Counted from the stretch's first letter, positions 1-6,432 are shown. The stretch: 64,000 nucleotides of DNA from Nitrincola alkalisediminis (GCF_009821115.1 NZ_VYTY01000011.1:1-64000); one strand, 5' to 3'. The notes: generated by a model not told the origin, from the sequence alone. Program-made: numbers and translations.

Positions 1-125
1 AGATACAGCTTCTTCTTTAAACTCAGTTGAGTACTGTTTGTAGGTTCGTTTCTGACTCATAATGACACCTCAATAGCTGACTGATATTGTCGCTAATTAA
101 AGTGTCCAGTTCTATTAGACCAGTT
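1..125 (-). mobile_element. End of an IS3-family element (start of orfA)
   Basis: The reverse complement of 1-60 reads as 20 codons from an ATG, beginning MSQKRTYKQYS and continuing TEFKEEAVS. This is the typical N-terminus of an IS3-family OrfA (helix-turn-helix transposase subunit). The reading frame runs off the left edge of the window. Bases 61 to about 115 would be the terminal non-coding end of the element. The neighbouring IS110 transposase frame stops resembling its family at about 100-115, so this element seems to have inserted into it. The exact terminal inverted repeat could not be fixed without the other end. Confidence 0.6.
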
Positions 126-908
126 CAGTATGGTTAAGGCTAATATGCGGCCAATACCGGGGATGGTTTGCAGTAAATAAAAGTATGTAGGTTGATGCTG
201 TTTGGCCTGTTTTTCTAATAGCCATTCTATTTGACTTAACTCTCGGTGATAGCACTCTAGAACAGCTATATCTAGGTCGATGTTGCGTTGAACAAGTGGG
301 TCATTAAAGGTTTTATTGAGCTGTTCTCTGGCGCAGACATTTTTCAGGTTGACCTTGTTAGGCGGTAAATTGTATTGGCTGGTGGTGTTGACGACATGAG
401 CTTTGAGATCTGCACCGTGACGAACGAGGTTGGTGCGGCGGCGCAGAAGATCGCGGGCTGCTCTCATGCGTTTGGGATAGACATAGGCGAGCGGGAAGTT
501 TCCACCTCTGATTAATGCTGCAATTTTGTATGAATCTATTCGATCATTTTTGGTTTTACCGCCATGAATAGGTTGAAAAGTACGTCCTGTACTTTTCCCT
601 TCGGGCCAGCTAAAGCTGTCCAAATTCTTTCCAGAAGAATTTGTCATATATAAAGCGTGACCAAGAATAAAGTTGATACCTTGGTCTTCGCAGAAGTCAG
701 CGATCCAATACCAGCAGTGCATGCATTCAACTCCGATGACTAGATCGTCGAGATAAGGTTCGATGAGAGGAAGCAGTGCTTCAGGTTGAGCAGCGATCTC
801 TTTATGTAATAAGGTTTCGCCCTGTTGACCGAGAACACACACATAAAGACTGCGTGCATGCAAATCTATTCCACAATAGTGTTGATGAGTGCTATTGTAA
901 AAGTTCAT
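93..908 (-). pseudogene. IS110-family transposase, 3' truncated
   Basis: This is a DEDD-type transposase/recombinase of the IS110 family. The N-terminal RuvC-like domain is visible (YCGIDLHARS near residue 10, IGVECMHCWYW near 60, KNDRIDSYKIAALI near 125). The start of the C-terminal Transposase_20 domain follows (LLQTIPGIGRILALTIL). The family is normally 320-400 aa, but this frame has about 271 aa from the chosen ATG at 908 and ends in unrelated residues where the IS3-like end begins. The longer frame to 953 lacks family similarity at its N-terminus. Its 5' flank abuts an attC-like site, which fits the attC-targeting habit described for some IS1111/IS110 elements. Probably inactive. Confidence 0.8.
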
Positions 909-987
909 TGAGTCTTCTCCTTTTTTGGTTTTGTCACCTTTTAGCTTAGTCAATCAGGCTAAGCTGGGGGGGAGGGCTCAATGAGTA

Positions 988-1059
988 TCAAGGCCATGCA
1001 CCGGATGCCAAAACCTCCGCTTCGCTCTGGTTTTGTCACCGGTGATGGCGGGCGTTATG
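988..1059 (+). repeat. attC-like integron recombination site (site A)
   Basis: The arms GCCATGCACCGG and CACCGGTGATGGC are imperfect inverted repeats around a CTCCGCTTCGCT loop. The right core is GCGTTATG, giving a crossover point G^TT between 1054 and 1055. The left core (RYYYAAC) is missing because the IS110 element abuts it. It is nearly identical to the sites at 1690 and 6429. Confidence 0.7.
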
Positions 1060-1063
1060 TTTC

Positions 1064-1100
1064 TTGACAGCACCTGTTAACCGGTGCTATTAATAGCATC
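1064..1100 (+). promoter_or_regulatory. Promoter and operator of the first TA cassette
   Basis: TTGACA at 1064-1069 and TATTAA at 1088-1093 are separated by 18 bp. A palindrome GCTATTAATAGC (1086-1097, extended GGTGCTATTAATAGCATC) lies over the -10 box, a usual place for an antitoxin-bound operator. The decayed second copy at 6292-6328 keeps the same promoter and a symmetric version of the operator. Confidence 0.6.
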
Positions 1101-1123
1101 AAATCGTTGGCTAGGTAATCACT

Positions 1124-1393
1124 ATGCAAGTGAAATTTTCCGAGGATGTCATTCCTCTATCAGACCTGAAGATCAATCCTGGCAAGGTGGTTGGTCGAGC
1201 GCAGGATACGCATCGCCCGATCCTGCTTACCAGTCGTGGCCGTGGTGTGGCTGTTGTGCAGGGGCTCGAGGATTATGAGAGAGCTGCCGAGGAGATGCGG
1301 TTTGTAAAGGCGGTGGCGCAGGGGCTTTTGGATGTTCGCGAGGGCAACACCATATCGTTGGAGGATGCTAGGAAATCGTTGGGTATCAAGTAA
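1124..1393 (+). CDS. Phd/YefM-type antitoxin
   Basis: This 89-aa protein has a Phd/YefM-like arrangement. The DNA-binding N-terminal half contains PILLTSRGRGVAVVQ followed by the LEDYE motif typical of the family. An acidic C-terminal tail (residues 60-89) would wrap the toxin. It is expected to neutralise the ParE/RelE-type toxin encoded directly downstream and to repress the shared promoter. Its stop codon at 1391-1393 is followed immediately by the toxin ATG, so the two are translationally coupled. The gene forms a mobile cassette with the toxin, bounded by core sites at 1054/1055 and 1759/1760. Confidence 0.82.
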   Translation: MQVKFSEDVIPLSDLKINPGKVVGRAQDTHRPILLTSRGRGVAVVQGLEDYERAAEEMRFVKAVAQGLLDVREGNTISLEDARKSLGIK

Positions 1394-1693
1394 ATGGAAT
1401 TACGCATCTCACAGTCTGCTCTTGAGGACTTACAGGCTATTCAGGGCTATTACAAAGAACAGGATGTGCCACACATCGGTGATGATTTCGTGGCTGCTAT
1501 CCTGGAGCACAGTGAAATGCTTCGAGTCCACCCTGATGCTGGCCGAGTTGTTCCTGAATTCAATATGGATCATATTCGCGAATTGATTCATGCGCCGTTT
1601 CGAGTTGTCTATCTCAGGCAGGCTAAAGAGGTTGTGCTCATACGAGTCTGGCGTAGTGAGAGGCAGATCGAATTACCAGCAAACGAAACATAA
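1394..1693 (+). CDS. ParE/RelE-family toxin
   Basis: This 99-aa protein belongs to the RelE/ParE toxin superfamily. The N-terminal helices (SQSALEDLQAIQGYY) precede HPDAGRVVPEF and a beta-strand core with FRVVYLRQAKEVVLIRVW, the usual ParE/YafQ-like layout. Such toxins either inhibit gyrase (ParE) or cleave mRNA on ribosomes (RelE). The sequence looks closer to ParE, but activity cannot be decided by eye. It starts immediately after the antitoxin stop. Its own TAA stop falls inside the left core of the following attC, as is common in cassettes. A deletion derivative of the same cassette lies at 6283-6432. Confidence 0.82.
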   Translation: MELRISQSALEDLQAIQGYYKEQDVPHIGDDFVAAILEHSEMLRVHPDAGRVVPEFNMDHIRELIHAPFRVVYLRQAKEVVLIRVWRSERQIELPANET

Positions 1694-1765
1694 CCAAGCC
1701 ATGCACCGGATGCTAAACCCTCCGCTTCGCTGCGGTTTTGTCACCGGTGATGGCGAGCGTTGAGA
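1690..1765 (+). repeat. attC-like site (site B)
   Basis: The left core TAACCAAGCC overlaps the toxin stop codon and the right core is GCGTTGAGA. The inner arms GCCATGCACCGG and CACCGGTGATGGC pair around CCTCCGCTTCGCT. This is the most complete of the three sites of this type. The IS1182-like element begins directly after the right core. Confidence 0.75.
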
Positions 1766-2400
1766 CTGTCGGATTAGTCCCAGAGCCCTTGGCTCACGTG
1801 GTAAATAAAGGCTAACATCTGTTAACTAAACTTTACCTCAGAGGTGGCAAGGGATGGCGCGGTATAAACACTACGATTACAACCAAACCAAGATGATACC
1901 TCTGCGGTTTTCGGATCAGATCCAACCTGGCACGTTCGAATATACGCTGAATCATGTCGTGGATAATGATTTAGATCTGAGCGTGTTTGAATCTCGCTAT
2001 CGCAATGACTACAACGGCGCACCAGCCTATGATCCGGCAATTCTGCTGTAGGTCGTGTTATTCGCTTATTGTAGAGGCATTATCAGCAGCCGCAAGATCG
2101 CTCAGGCTTGCCGTGAGAATGTACTGTTCATGGCATTGTCAGCTGACAGCCAACCCAATCACAGCACCCTAGCCGATTTCATCTCTCGAATGGATGAAGT
2201 GATTGCACCCTTGTTCACACACGTTCTAATGGTGTGTGATAGCTTAAATCTAATGTAACCTTGAAGCCCATGAGTTATTGAGTGTAGGTTGTTCGAATAG
2301 ATGATTCAGATCATCGATTTGGGCTGTAAATAAAGATTATAGTAAAGGGCGGGCTGTTGATGCTGGGGATTTTGATTTCAAAATGTCTAATTCGACAGTC
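1766..2400 (+). mobile_element. IS1182-like element, internally deleted (copy 1)
   Basis: The left end CTGTCGGATTAG (1767-1778) is matched by the inverted right end, which reads CTAATTCGACAG here and CTAATCCGACAG in the other two copies. Between them lie an N-terminal transposase segment with a nonsense codon, a large deletion, and about 150 bp of the element's 3' end. Three derivatives with different internal deletions occur in the window (here, 4683 and 7158). None can encode a whole transposase. Confidence 0.7.
1854..2258 (+). pseudogene. IS1182-like transposase remnant
   Basis: The N-terminal InsH/DUF772-type domain of an IS1182-family transposase is readable from ATG 1854 (MARYKHYDYN, then FEYTLNHVVD and YDPAILL). 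An in-frame TAG at 2049-2051 stands where the family usually has lysine. The same frame then continues with LFAYCRGIISSRKI, FMALSADSQPN and LADFISRMDE up to SLNLM. The catalytic DDE remainder is deleted, since the family is usually over 400 aa. Two inactivating changes show that this copy is dead. Confidence 0.8.
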
Positions 2401-2403
2401 TCG

Positions 2404-2676
2404 TTAGGGCTGATCGTAATGGCCACCAATAGCGAAGATATAAATGGACTTTTCGTCAAACCGATATATCAAACGATCTCTTTGTGAGATCCGCTTAGAC
2501 CAAAGGCTAGAGAGGTTGTGCTTAAGTGGCTCCGGCTTCCCTAAACCTGAAGCAGGGTCGTTTGAACGCAGCATTTCCTTGAGTACTTTACGCAAAGCCT
2601 TGTGTAATTGTTTGTCCTTCTCGCGCATAGTTTCATATGCTTCCCAAGTGTTGCCTTCAAATACCAGTGATCTCAT
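2404..2676 (-). CDS. yoeB: YoeB/Txe-type mRNA interferase toxin
   Basis: This 90-aa protein is very like YoeB, the ribosome-dependent mRNA interferase. The catalytic pattern is present: Glu in GKPEPLKHNL, Arg in SKRISQRDRLIY, and the C-terminal His-Tyr in GGHYDQP. It overlaps the upstream antitoxin gene by 20 bp. Its TAA stop (2404-2406 on the complement) is formed by the TTA of the attC core at the cassette boundary G2403^T2404, so the gene fills the cassette to its edge. The pair is encoded opposite to its + strand neighbours. It appears intact. Confidence 0.9.
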   Translation of the reverse strand: MRSLVFEGNTWEAYETMREKDKQLHKALRKVLKEMLRSNDPASGLGKPEPLKHNLSSLWSKRISQRDRLIYRFDEKSIYIFAIGGHYDQP

Positions 2677-2929
2677 TCATTTGCTCTTCAGTCGGTATAT
2701 AGCCTTTACCACGGTTGTGGGTTTCAAGGGAGTAGGCAATCTGTTGCATGAGGCTCTGGTTTTGGAGAACATGAAGCGTTTCTTGCTCTCGATCCCAGTC
2801 GTCGGCGCTTATTACAACAAAAGCCTCTCCGGCTCGTCTAGTTACCTTGAGGGGTTCATGCCTGTTAACCACTTGCTCTACAACGCTTTTCAGGTTGTCT
2901 CTAAATTTGTTTACACTGATTGTATCCAT
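2657..2929 (-). CDS. yefM: YefM-type antitoxin
   Basis: This 90-aa antitoxin starts at the ATG at 2929. The upstream frame extension lacks family resemblance and would span the operator. The typical YefM features are MDTISVNKFRDNL at the N-terminus, LKVTRRAGEAFVVISADDWD in the middle, and a flexible toxin-binding tail (RGKGYIPTEEQMNEI). It should bind YoeB and repress the operon through the palindrome at 2943-2961. The 20-bp overlap with yoeB indicates coupled translation. Confidence 0.9.
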   Translation of the reverse strand: MDTISVNKFRDNLKSVVEQVVNRHEPLKVTRRAGEAFVVISADDWDREQETLHVLQNQSLMQQIAYSLETHNRGKGYIPTEEQMNEITGI

Positions 2930-2942
2930 AATGGTGCCTCGA

Positions 2943-2961
2943 TGTACGGGATTTCCGTACA
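2943..2961 (-). promoter_or_regulatory. yefM operator palindrome
   Basis: TGTACGG and CCGTACA form a perfect 7-bp inverted repeat with a 5-bp spacer, 14 bp upstream of the yefM ATG. YefM-YoeB of E. coli is known to bind palindromes with TGTACA-like cores, and these half-sites are close to that core. Confidence 0.6.
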
Positions 2962-2976
2962 AGTATACGTCAAATG

Positions 2977-3062
2977 CCCTAACAAGGCCAAGCACAGCGA
3001 CAGCTTTTTTGTTGCGGCTTCGCCTTCACTACAAAGCTGCGCGTGTTGGCAGCGTTAGGGCT
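2977..3062 (+). repeat. attC-like site (site C)
   Basis: The outer cores GCCCTAACAAGG and GCGTTAGGGC are inverted repeats, with crossover G3054^T3055. Between them lie paired arms around TTTTTTGTTGCGGCTTCGCC. It closely resembles site F at 6205 but is unlike sites A, B and G. Confidence 0.75.
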
Positions 3063-3091
3063 TGGGTGTTAGGCCGATGGTTGGATAATGG

Positions 3092-3166
3092 GAGCCCAGT
3101 GAGCTGAGAGGTTCACGCTGGGTTCTGAGAGCAGCCGAGGGGGAGGTGCCCTTGGCTGACTCACCT
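3092..3166 (+). ncRNA. Group II intron 3' end (domains V-VI), first copy
   Basis: GAGCCCAGTGAGCTGAGAGG followed by TTCACGCTGGGTTC (3092-3125) has the length, GAGCC..GGTTC stem and GAGAGG internal sequence of domain V of bacterial group IIC introns. A domain VI-like hairpin (GCAGCCGAGGGGGAGG...CCCTTGGCTG) follows. No other part of this intron is present. The second, longer intron fragment starts right behind it. Confidence 0.6.
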
Positions 3167-3167
3167 T

Positions 3168-3719
3168 GTGTGCCACTGTGCAAGCTATCATGAGGCGCAG
3201 CGACTTCGTACAGTGTTGGAGCAGCGCTTTGAATCATGCGGTTTACAGCTACACCCAAAGAAAACTAAAGTTGTGTATTGCAAGGGTGGATATAATCGAC
3301 AAAGTTTTCCGGTAGTGGCATTTAATTTTCTTGGTTATACGTTCAGACCTCGCTGGATTAAAACACGACGAGGCGATATGGGGTTGTATTTTCTGGGTGG
3401 CATCAGTCAGAAAGCCGCAAAGGCGTTGCGCCATGAAATCAATCGTTGGCCATGGTCGTATTGGTGTCATAAAGAGCTGGTGGATATACGTGCCTTTGCG
3501 CTGAGCCGCCTGAGAGGGTGGTATCAGTATTATGGGTTGTTTGGAAAAAGTATTATCCGCAATGTATTGTTTCATTTTTACAAGCGGCTAAGTCGCTGGG
3601 GGCTGAAGAAGTACAAGAAGCTTAAGGCGTTGATGCAGGCAGCAAAACGAGTGAATAAAGTTAGGCGGGATTACCCAAGGGCTTTTCCGCACTGGCGTAA
3701 AGTATTGTTAAATAGTTGA
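3168..3719 (+). pseudogene. ltrA: Group II intron reverse transcriptase/maturase, C-terminal part
   Basis: This is an open frame of about 184 codons without a natural start, beginning just after where the family has its catalytic YADD motif. It contains the last part of the RT domain (LRTVLEQRFESCGLQLHPKKT, then FLGYTFRPRW) and the maturase/group II-specific domain (LSRLRGWYQYYGLFGKS). The family is around 400-470 aa, so more than half is missing. The joint with the preceding domain VI is abrupt. Loss of the 5' part fits incomplete reverse transcription or recombination between two introns. It cannot encode a working reverse transcriptase. Confidence 0.8.
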
Positions 3720-3726
3720 ACGTGAA

Positions 3727-3798
3727 GAGCCGTATGAATCGAGAGGTTCGCGTACGGTTCTGTGAGAGGCTGAAGGGGAGGTTCCTTTGGCCTAATTG
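3727..3798 (+). ncRNA. Group II intron domains V-VI, second copy
   Basis: GAGCCGTATG... to ...CGTACGGTTC (3727-3760) is a textbook domain V hairpin. It is followed by a domain VI-like hairpin (GGCTGAAGGGGAGG..CCTTTGGCC) ending near AATTGACC. It directly follows the maturase remnant and belongs to the same intron. Downstream, GCGCCGC-AA-GCGGCACGC and GAGCTTTGAC look like the inner arm and worn right core of an attC, so the intron probably sits in an attC site. Confidence 0.7.
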
Positions 3799-3846
3799 AC
3801 CAAGGGACGCGCCGCAAGCGGCACGCTCCTGAGCTTTGACATTAAA

Positions 3847-4101
3847 TCAGTAATGGTAGCGCAGCTGAGCGATCAAGAGGGTGTCGTCGATTGCTTTGTA
3901 GACCATGCGGTCTTCCTCATTGATCCTTCTTGACCAGTAGCCTGTTAAATTATGCTTGAGGGGTTCTGGTTTTCCGATGCCCTCGAATGGATTACGCTTT
4001 ATGTCCTTAATGAGATTGTTGATTCTGGTGAGCGTTCTTTTATCTGTTTTTTGCCAGTAAAGGTAATCTTCCCAAGCATTTTCTGAGAAGATAAGCTTCA
4101 C
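3847..4101 (-). CDS. yoeB: YoeB/Txe-type mRNA interferase toxin, second
   Basis: This 84-aa YoeB homologue differs clearly from the copy at 2404. It keeps the catalytic Glu in GKPEPLKHNL, Arg in SRRINEEDRMVY and the terminal His-Tyr (RYHY). It should cut mRNA at the ribosomal A site when free of antitoxin. It overlaps the antitoxin stop by 4 bp. The 3' side adjoins the group II intron, yet the gene is complete to its normal end. Confidence 0.9.
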   Translation of the reverse strand: MKLIFSENAWEDYLYWQKTDKRTLTRINNLIKDIKRNPFEGIGKPEPLKHNLTGYWSRRINEEDRMVYKAIDDTLLIAQLRYHY

Positions 4102-4349
4102 TCAGCCAGCTCTCTTTCTTCGCCTTTTCCGCTTTCAAGCTCTGCAATAGAAGCAAGTAGGCGGCGAGCATTTTTCGGAGCGCGGAGCAGGTAGGCTGTT
4201 TCTTGTAGTGCTTCGTAGTCTTCAAGTGACAGCATAACGACAGAAGGTGCTTTGCTGCGTGTGATGATGACAGGGCTATGGTCATCACATACTTGTTGCA
4301 TCATTTTGGCTAAGTTGCTGCGAGCACTGGTGTAACTGATGGCATCCAT
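4098..4349 (-). CDS. yefM: YefM-type antitoxin, second
   Basis: This 83-aa antitoxin starts MDAISYTSARSNLAKMMQQV, followed by PVIITRSKAPSVVMLSLEDYEAL, the canonical YefM/Phd core. The C-terminal tail is acidic and glutamate-rich (ELESGKGEERELAE). It is encoded upstream of its toxin with a 4-bp ATGA-type overlap. The promoter region holds TGTACA-type half-sites at 4371-4388, the known YefM operator core. Confidence 0.9.
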   Translation of the reverse strand: MDAISYTSARSNLAKMMQQVCDDHSPVIITRSKAPSVVMLSLEDYEALQETAYLLRAPKNARRLLASIAELESGKGEERELAE

Positions 4350-4370
4350 TTTTTGTACCCCGTTTTATTC

Positions 4371-4388
4371 TGTACAGGAAACTGTACG
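4371..4388 (-). promoter_or_regulatory. YefM operator half-sites
   Basis: CTGTACAG and CTGTACG occur 12 bp apart, just upstream of yefM on its non-coding side. TGTACA is the core bound by YefM-YoeB in E. coli. Confidence 0.55.
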
Positions 4389-4399
4389 CAAATTATTTG

Positions 4400-4466
4400 A
4401 CAAACGCAAGCACACGGAACAATTTTTCGCTTCGCTGCAAATTGTCCGGTGTTGCGAGCGTTGAAC
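4400..4466 (+). repeat. attC-like site (site D)
   Basis: GACAAACGCAAGCACACGG pairs with CCGGTGTTGCGAGCGTTG around a GGAACAATTTTT-CGCTTCGCTG loop. The crossover would be G4460^T4461. The inner arms differ from those of all other sites in the array. Confidence 0.65.
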
Positions 4467-4562
4467 TAAGCCGCTTCGCGTAGCTTGGCTGCATCCCTTA
4501 GTTTTTTGTCCACACTTAAATCTCCTTTAATCATTAGGAGGTTTAAGCCATGCACTCATCAA

Positions 4563-4685
4563 ATGAACTATTCTTTTCACTCGGCAGCGGAAGCCGAGTT
4601 CCTGAAATCGGCTGGCTATTACGAATCAAAAGTTCCGGGATTGGGTGGAACCTTCATAGAGAAATTTGAGTTGAGGGTAAAGTAA
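4563..4685 (+). pseudogene. ParE/RelE toxin, N-terminal fragment
   Basis: The 40 codons from ATG 4563 read MNYSFHSAAEAEFLKSAGYY and then ESKVPGLGGTFIEKFE. This is the first helical hairpin of a RelE/ParE-family toxin, normally 95-100 aa. The rest is replaced by the 3' end of the IS1182-like element, which supplies the stop. A ribosome site AGGAGG lies at 4537-4542. No intact antitoxin gene precedes it, so the module has lost function. Confidence 0.65.
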
Positions 4686-4830
4686 CCTTGAAGCCCATGA
4701 GTTATTGAGTGTAGGTTGTTTGAATAGGTGATTGAGGTCATCGATTTGGGCGCTAAATAAAGATTATAGTATAGCGCGGGCTGTTGATGCTGGGGATTTT
4801 GATTTCAAAATGTCTAATCCGACAGGCTCG
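4683..4830 (+). mobile_element. IS1182-like 3' end fragment (copy 2)
   Basis: About 148 bp starting GTAACCTTGAAGCCCATGAG are nearly identical to 2256-2403 (a few substitutions), including the terminal CTAATCCGACAG. Both copies begin at the same base even though the sequence to their left differs (transposase remnant versus toxin fragment). The right end runs into the core CTCG^TTAGGGC in both. Confidence 0.75.
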
Positions 4831-4846
4831 TTAGGGCTCAAATCTT

Positions 4847-5317
4847 CTACTTGAAGATCCGTTGATCAAAGCTGAAATCCAGTTTCTCAGCCTTGTTAAA
4901 TATCTCTGGCATGAGTGGATGATTTGGATTTACGACATAGTTGCGGTCTCTGGGGGAGATCGTTGATGGAACTTGAAGTGCTGCAAATTCAGGATTTTCT
5001 ACTTTTAAAAACTGATCTCCAATCTCTTGGGTTTGTTCGCTAGCGGGTATTGCCCGCCAGTTGTTTGGGAGATCCTCAGTTTCTAGTTGCGCAATCAGCT
5101 CATCAGGCACATCAATTCGATATAGGTCATATTTATGAATGAGTTCCGAGTCGTTGTTTATGTGAACAAAAACCTCAAGAACACACAACGATTCCGACTC
5201 GGCAAAATAAAGCGCTTCAATCCCTTTTGAATTCCATCGTCCTCCGAATAGCTTTGCTCCCATGGGATTAAAAGGCGTGTCAGCAAATTTCTTCTGAGTG
5301 AGCCTGTACATCTTCAT
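4847..5317 (-). CDS. RES-domain toxin
   Basis: This 156-aa protein carries the whole RES domain. Arg27 (GGRWN), Tyr37 (ALYFAES) and Glu48 (CVLEV) match the conserved triad of RES toxins, which degrade NAD+ in studied members such as ParT/MbcT. The central and C-terminal parts (VPDELI, LPNNWR, ALQVPS, NYVVNPNHP) are normal for the family and the length is typical. Its ATG overlaps the antitoxin stop by one base (TAATG), so the pair is coupled. It appears intact. Confidence 0.9.
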   Translation of the reverse strand: MKMYRLTQKKFADTPFNPMGAKLFGGRWNSKGIEALYFAESESLCVLEVFVHINNDSELIHKYDLYRIDVPDELIAQLETEDLPNNWRAIPASEQTQEIGDQFLKVENPEFAALQVPSTISPRDRNYVVNPNHPLMPEIFNKAEKLDFSFDQRIFK

Positions 5318-5769
5318 TAAGAGAAGACTCCATGCTCAACACGACCAATGAGATCTTTAACGGTTTCGAAGTCGACAGTTGTTGCAATCATATCTAGTGG
5401 ACGCTTTCCGTTAAGACCATAGACATTCTCACGCATCCATTCTAATGCGCGCTGTTCATTACCAAAAAGGTCAGTGGCAAGTTTGATAAGCATGGCAAGG
5501 CGATACATAACATCACTCTCTTGAGTGCTGAACCGCTCTTCGTTCTTGAGTCTACGCTTTATTGTGCTGATTGGGATAAGAGTAACGTTATGAAACTCGC
5601 TCTGAGACAATTTGGCTTTCTCAACAATATTGCGATAGACAATGGGTTTAAAACCTTGATGTATAGCGGTATTCTTTGATGTGTTTTCGTCTTCAATGCC
5701 AAGTGTATACCAAAAGTTCGGTTGGTAAGATGGCTTAGGTTTAAAGCTTTTGAGTGTAGTATTAGCCAT
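5317..5769 (-). CDS. Xre/MbcA/ParS-type antitoxin
   Basis: This 150-aa partner of the RES toxin has a helix-turn-helix-like region at about 50-100 (LSQSEFHNVTLIPISTIKRRLK). The C-terminal DUF2384 toxin-binding domain follows (FGNEQRALEWMRENVYGLNGKRPLDMI). These antitoxins cover the RES active site and repress the operon. A ribosome site AAGGA stands 9 bp upstream of the ATG. A TTGACC box with nearby TATGTATAG about 20 bp on is a weak promoter candidate on the minus strand. Confidence 0.88.
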   Translation of the reverse strand: MANTTLKSFKPKPSYQPNFWYTLGIEDENTSKNTAIHQGFKPIVYRNIVEKAKLSQSEFHNVTLIPISTIKRRLKNEERFSTQESDVMYRLAMLIKLATDLFGNEQRALEWMRENVYGLNGKRPLDMIATTVDFETVKDLIGRVEHGVFS

Positions 5770-5847
5770 AATAGTGATCCTTTTGGTTCATATGGTCTAT
5801 ACATATTGGCTCAATTGGTCCTTGTGGTCAACTTTAAAGAATTTGCG

Positions 5848-5922
5848 TCCTAACAAACGCCTCAAGAGGGGCTGTCAATGCGTGGTGTTTCCAGTCACAT
5901 TTAGCCGCGGTGGTTGCAGTTC
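5848..5922 (+). repeat. Vibrio-repeat (VCR)-like attC, 3' truncated
   Basis: TAACAAACGCCTCAAGAGGG, then CTGTCAATGCGTGGTGTTTCC and AGCCGCGGTGG, follow the Vibrio cholerae repeat consensus as I remember it almost base for base. Only the left 75 bp or so are present. The right half, including the GTTA core, is replaced by the coding sequence of the next cassette at about 5920. This points to a cassette origin in Vibrio. Confidence 0.75.
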
Positions 5923-6201
5923 TATTGCAACTATGAGTCGGACTTCACTGGTGAATTTGATGTGTTGGCAGGATCCGATGAACTTGAAGGTGACGTTGCT
6001 TATGATTCCGTCACGATCCAAGAGGGTAGATACTTGGTTTTCGAAGGCAGTGGCAGCATGCCACAGGCCGTCATAGAAACATGGTCAAGGATTTGGGAGT
6101 GCTTCAGTTCAAGTGAGCCAGAGTATATACGGGCTTACACCACTGACTTTGAGCTGTATAAAAGTGATAGCGAAATCCAGATTTTTATCGCCATCAAGTA
6201 G
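5914..6201 (+). pseudogene. GyrI-like effector-binding protein, 5' truncated cassette gene
   Basis: About 95 codons resemble the second half of GyrI-like/AraC-type effector-binding domains: YESDFTGEFDVLAG, then GRYLVFEGSGSMPQAVIETW, WECFSS and the closing YTTDFELY...IQIFIAIK. Integron-encoded proteins of this family, such as Cass2 of Vibrio, bind cationic drugs. Roughly the first 50-60 residues are missing, because the frame arises from the VCR fragment. The only possible start is a TTG at 5914 without a good ribosome site. It is followed by its own attC at 6205. Confidence 0.65.
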
Positions 6202-6204
6202 ATT

Positions 6205-6288
6205 TCATAACAAGGCCAGTCGCTGCGACGGCTTTTTCGTTACGGCTTTGCCTTCACTGCAAAGCCGCGCGTCCTGTCGGTGTTATGT
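6205..6288 (+). repeat. attC-like site (site F)
   Basis: The left core CATAACAAGGCC lies just behind the stop of the GyrI-like gene and the right core is GGTGTTATG, with crossover G6282^T6283. The arms GCTGCGACGGC and GCCGCGCGTCC surround TTTTTCGTTACGGCTTTGCC. It is a close relative of site C. Confidence 0.72.
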
Positions 6289-6432
6289 TTCTTGACAGCA
6301 CCTGTTAACCGGTGCTATCAGTAGCACCAAATCGTTGGCTAGGTAATCTATCTCAGGCAGGCAAAAGAGGTAGCGCTCATACGAGTCTGGTGTAGCGAGA
6401 GGCAGTTCGAATTACCAGCCAACGAAACATAA
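6283..6432 (+). pseudogene. Deletion remnant of the Phd/ParE cassette
   Basis: Bases 6283-6348 repeat 1055-1120 (TTGACA promoter, operator, leader) with few changes. The sequence then jumps to the last 27 codons of the toxin (YLRQAKEVALIRVW to ELPANET, stop 6430-6432), equivalent to 1610-1693. The joint removes 489 bp corresponding to 1121-1609, with a TC microhomology. The antitoxin and most of the toxin are lost. Confidence 0.85.

Noticed and set aside
1084-1586. Alternative plus-strand frames around the first TA module
   Set aside because: They overlap the antitoxin and toxin in other frames and show no family features.
2444-3058. Plus-strand frame of 204 codons opposite yefM-yoeB
   Set aside because: It is the antisense of a well-recognised TA pair and has no similarity to known proteins by eye.
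4485-4562. Longer start for the ParE fragment (frame from 4485)
   Set aside because: The extra residues lack family similarity and contain the ribosome site AGGAGG; the ATG at 4563 gives the normal N-terminus.
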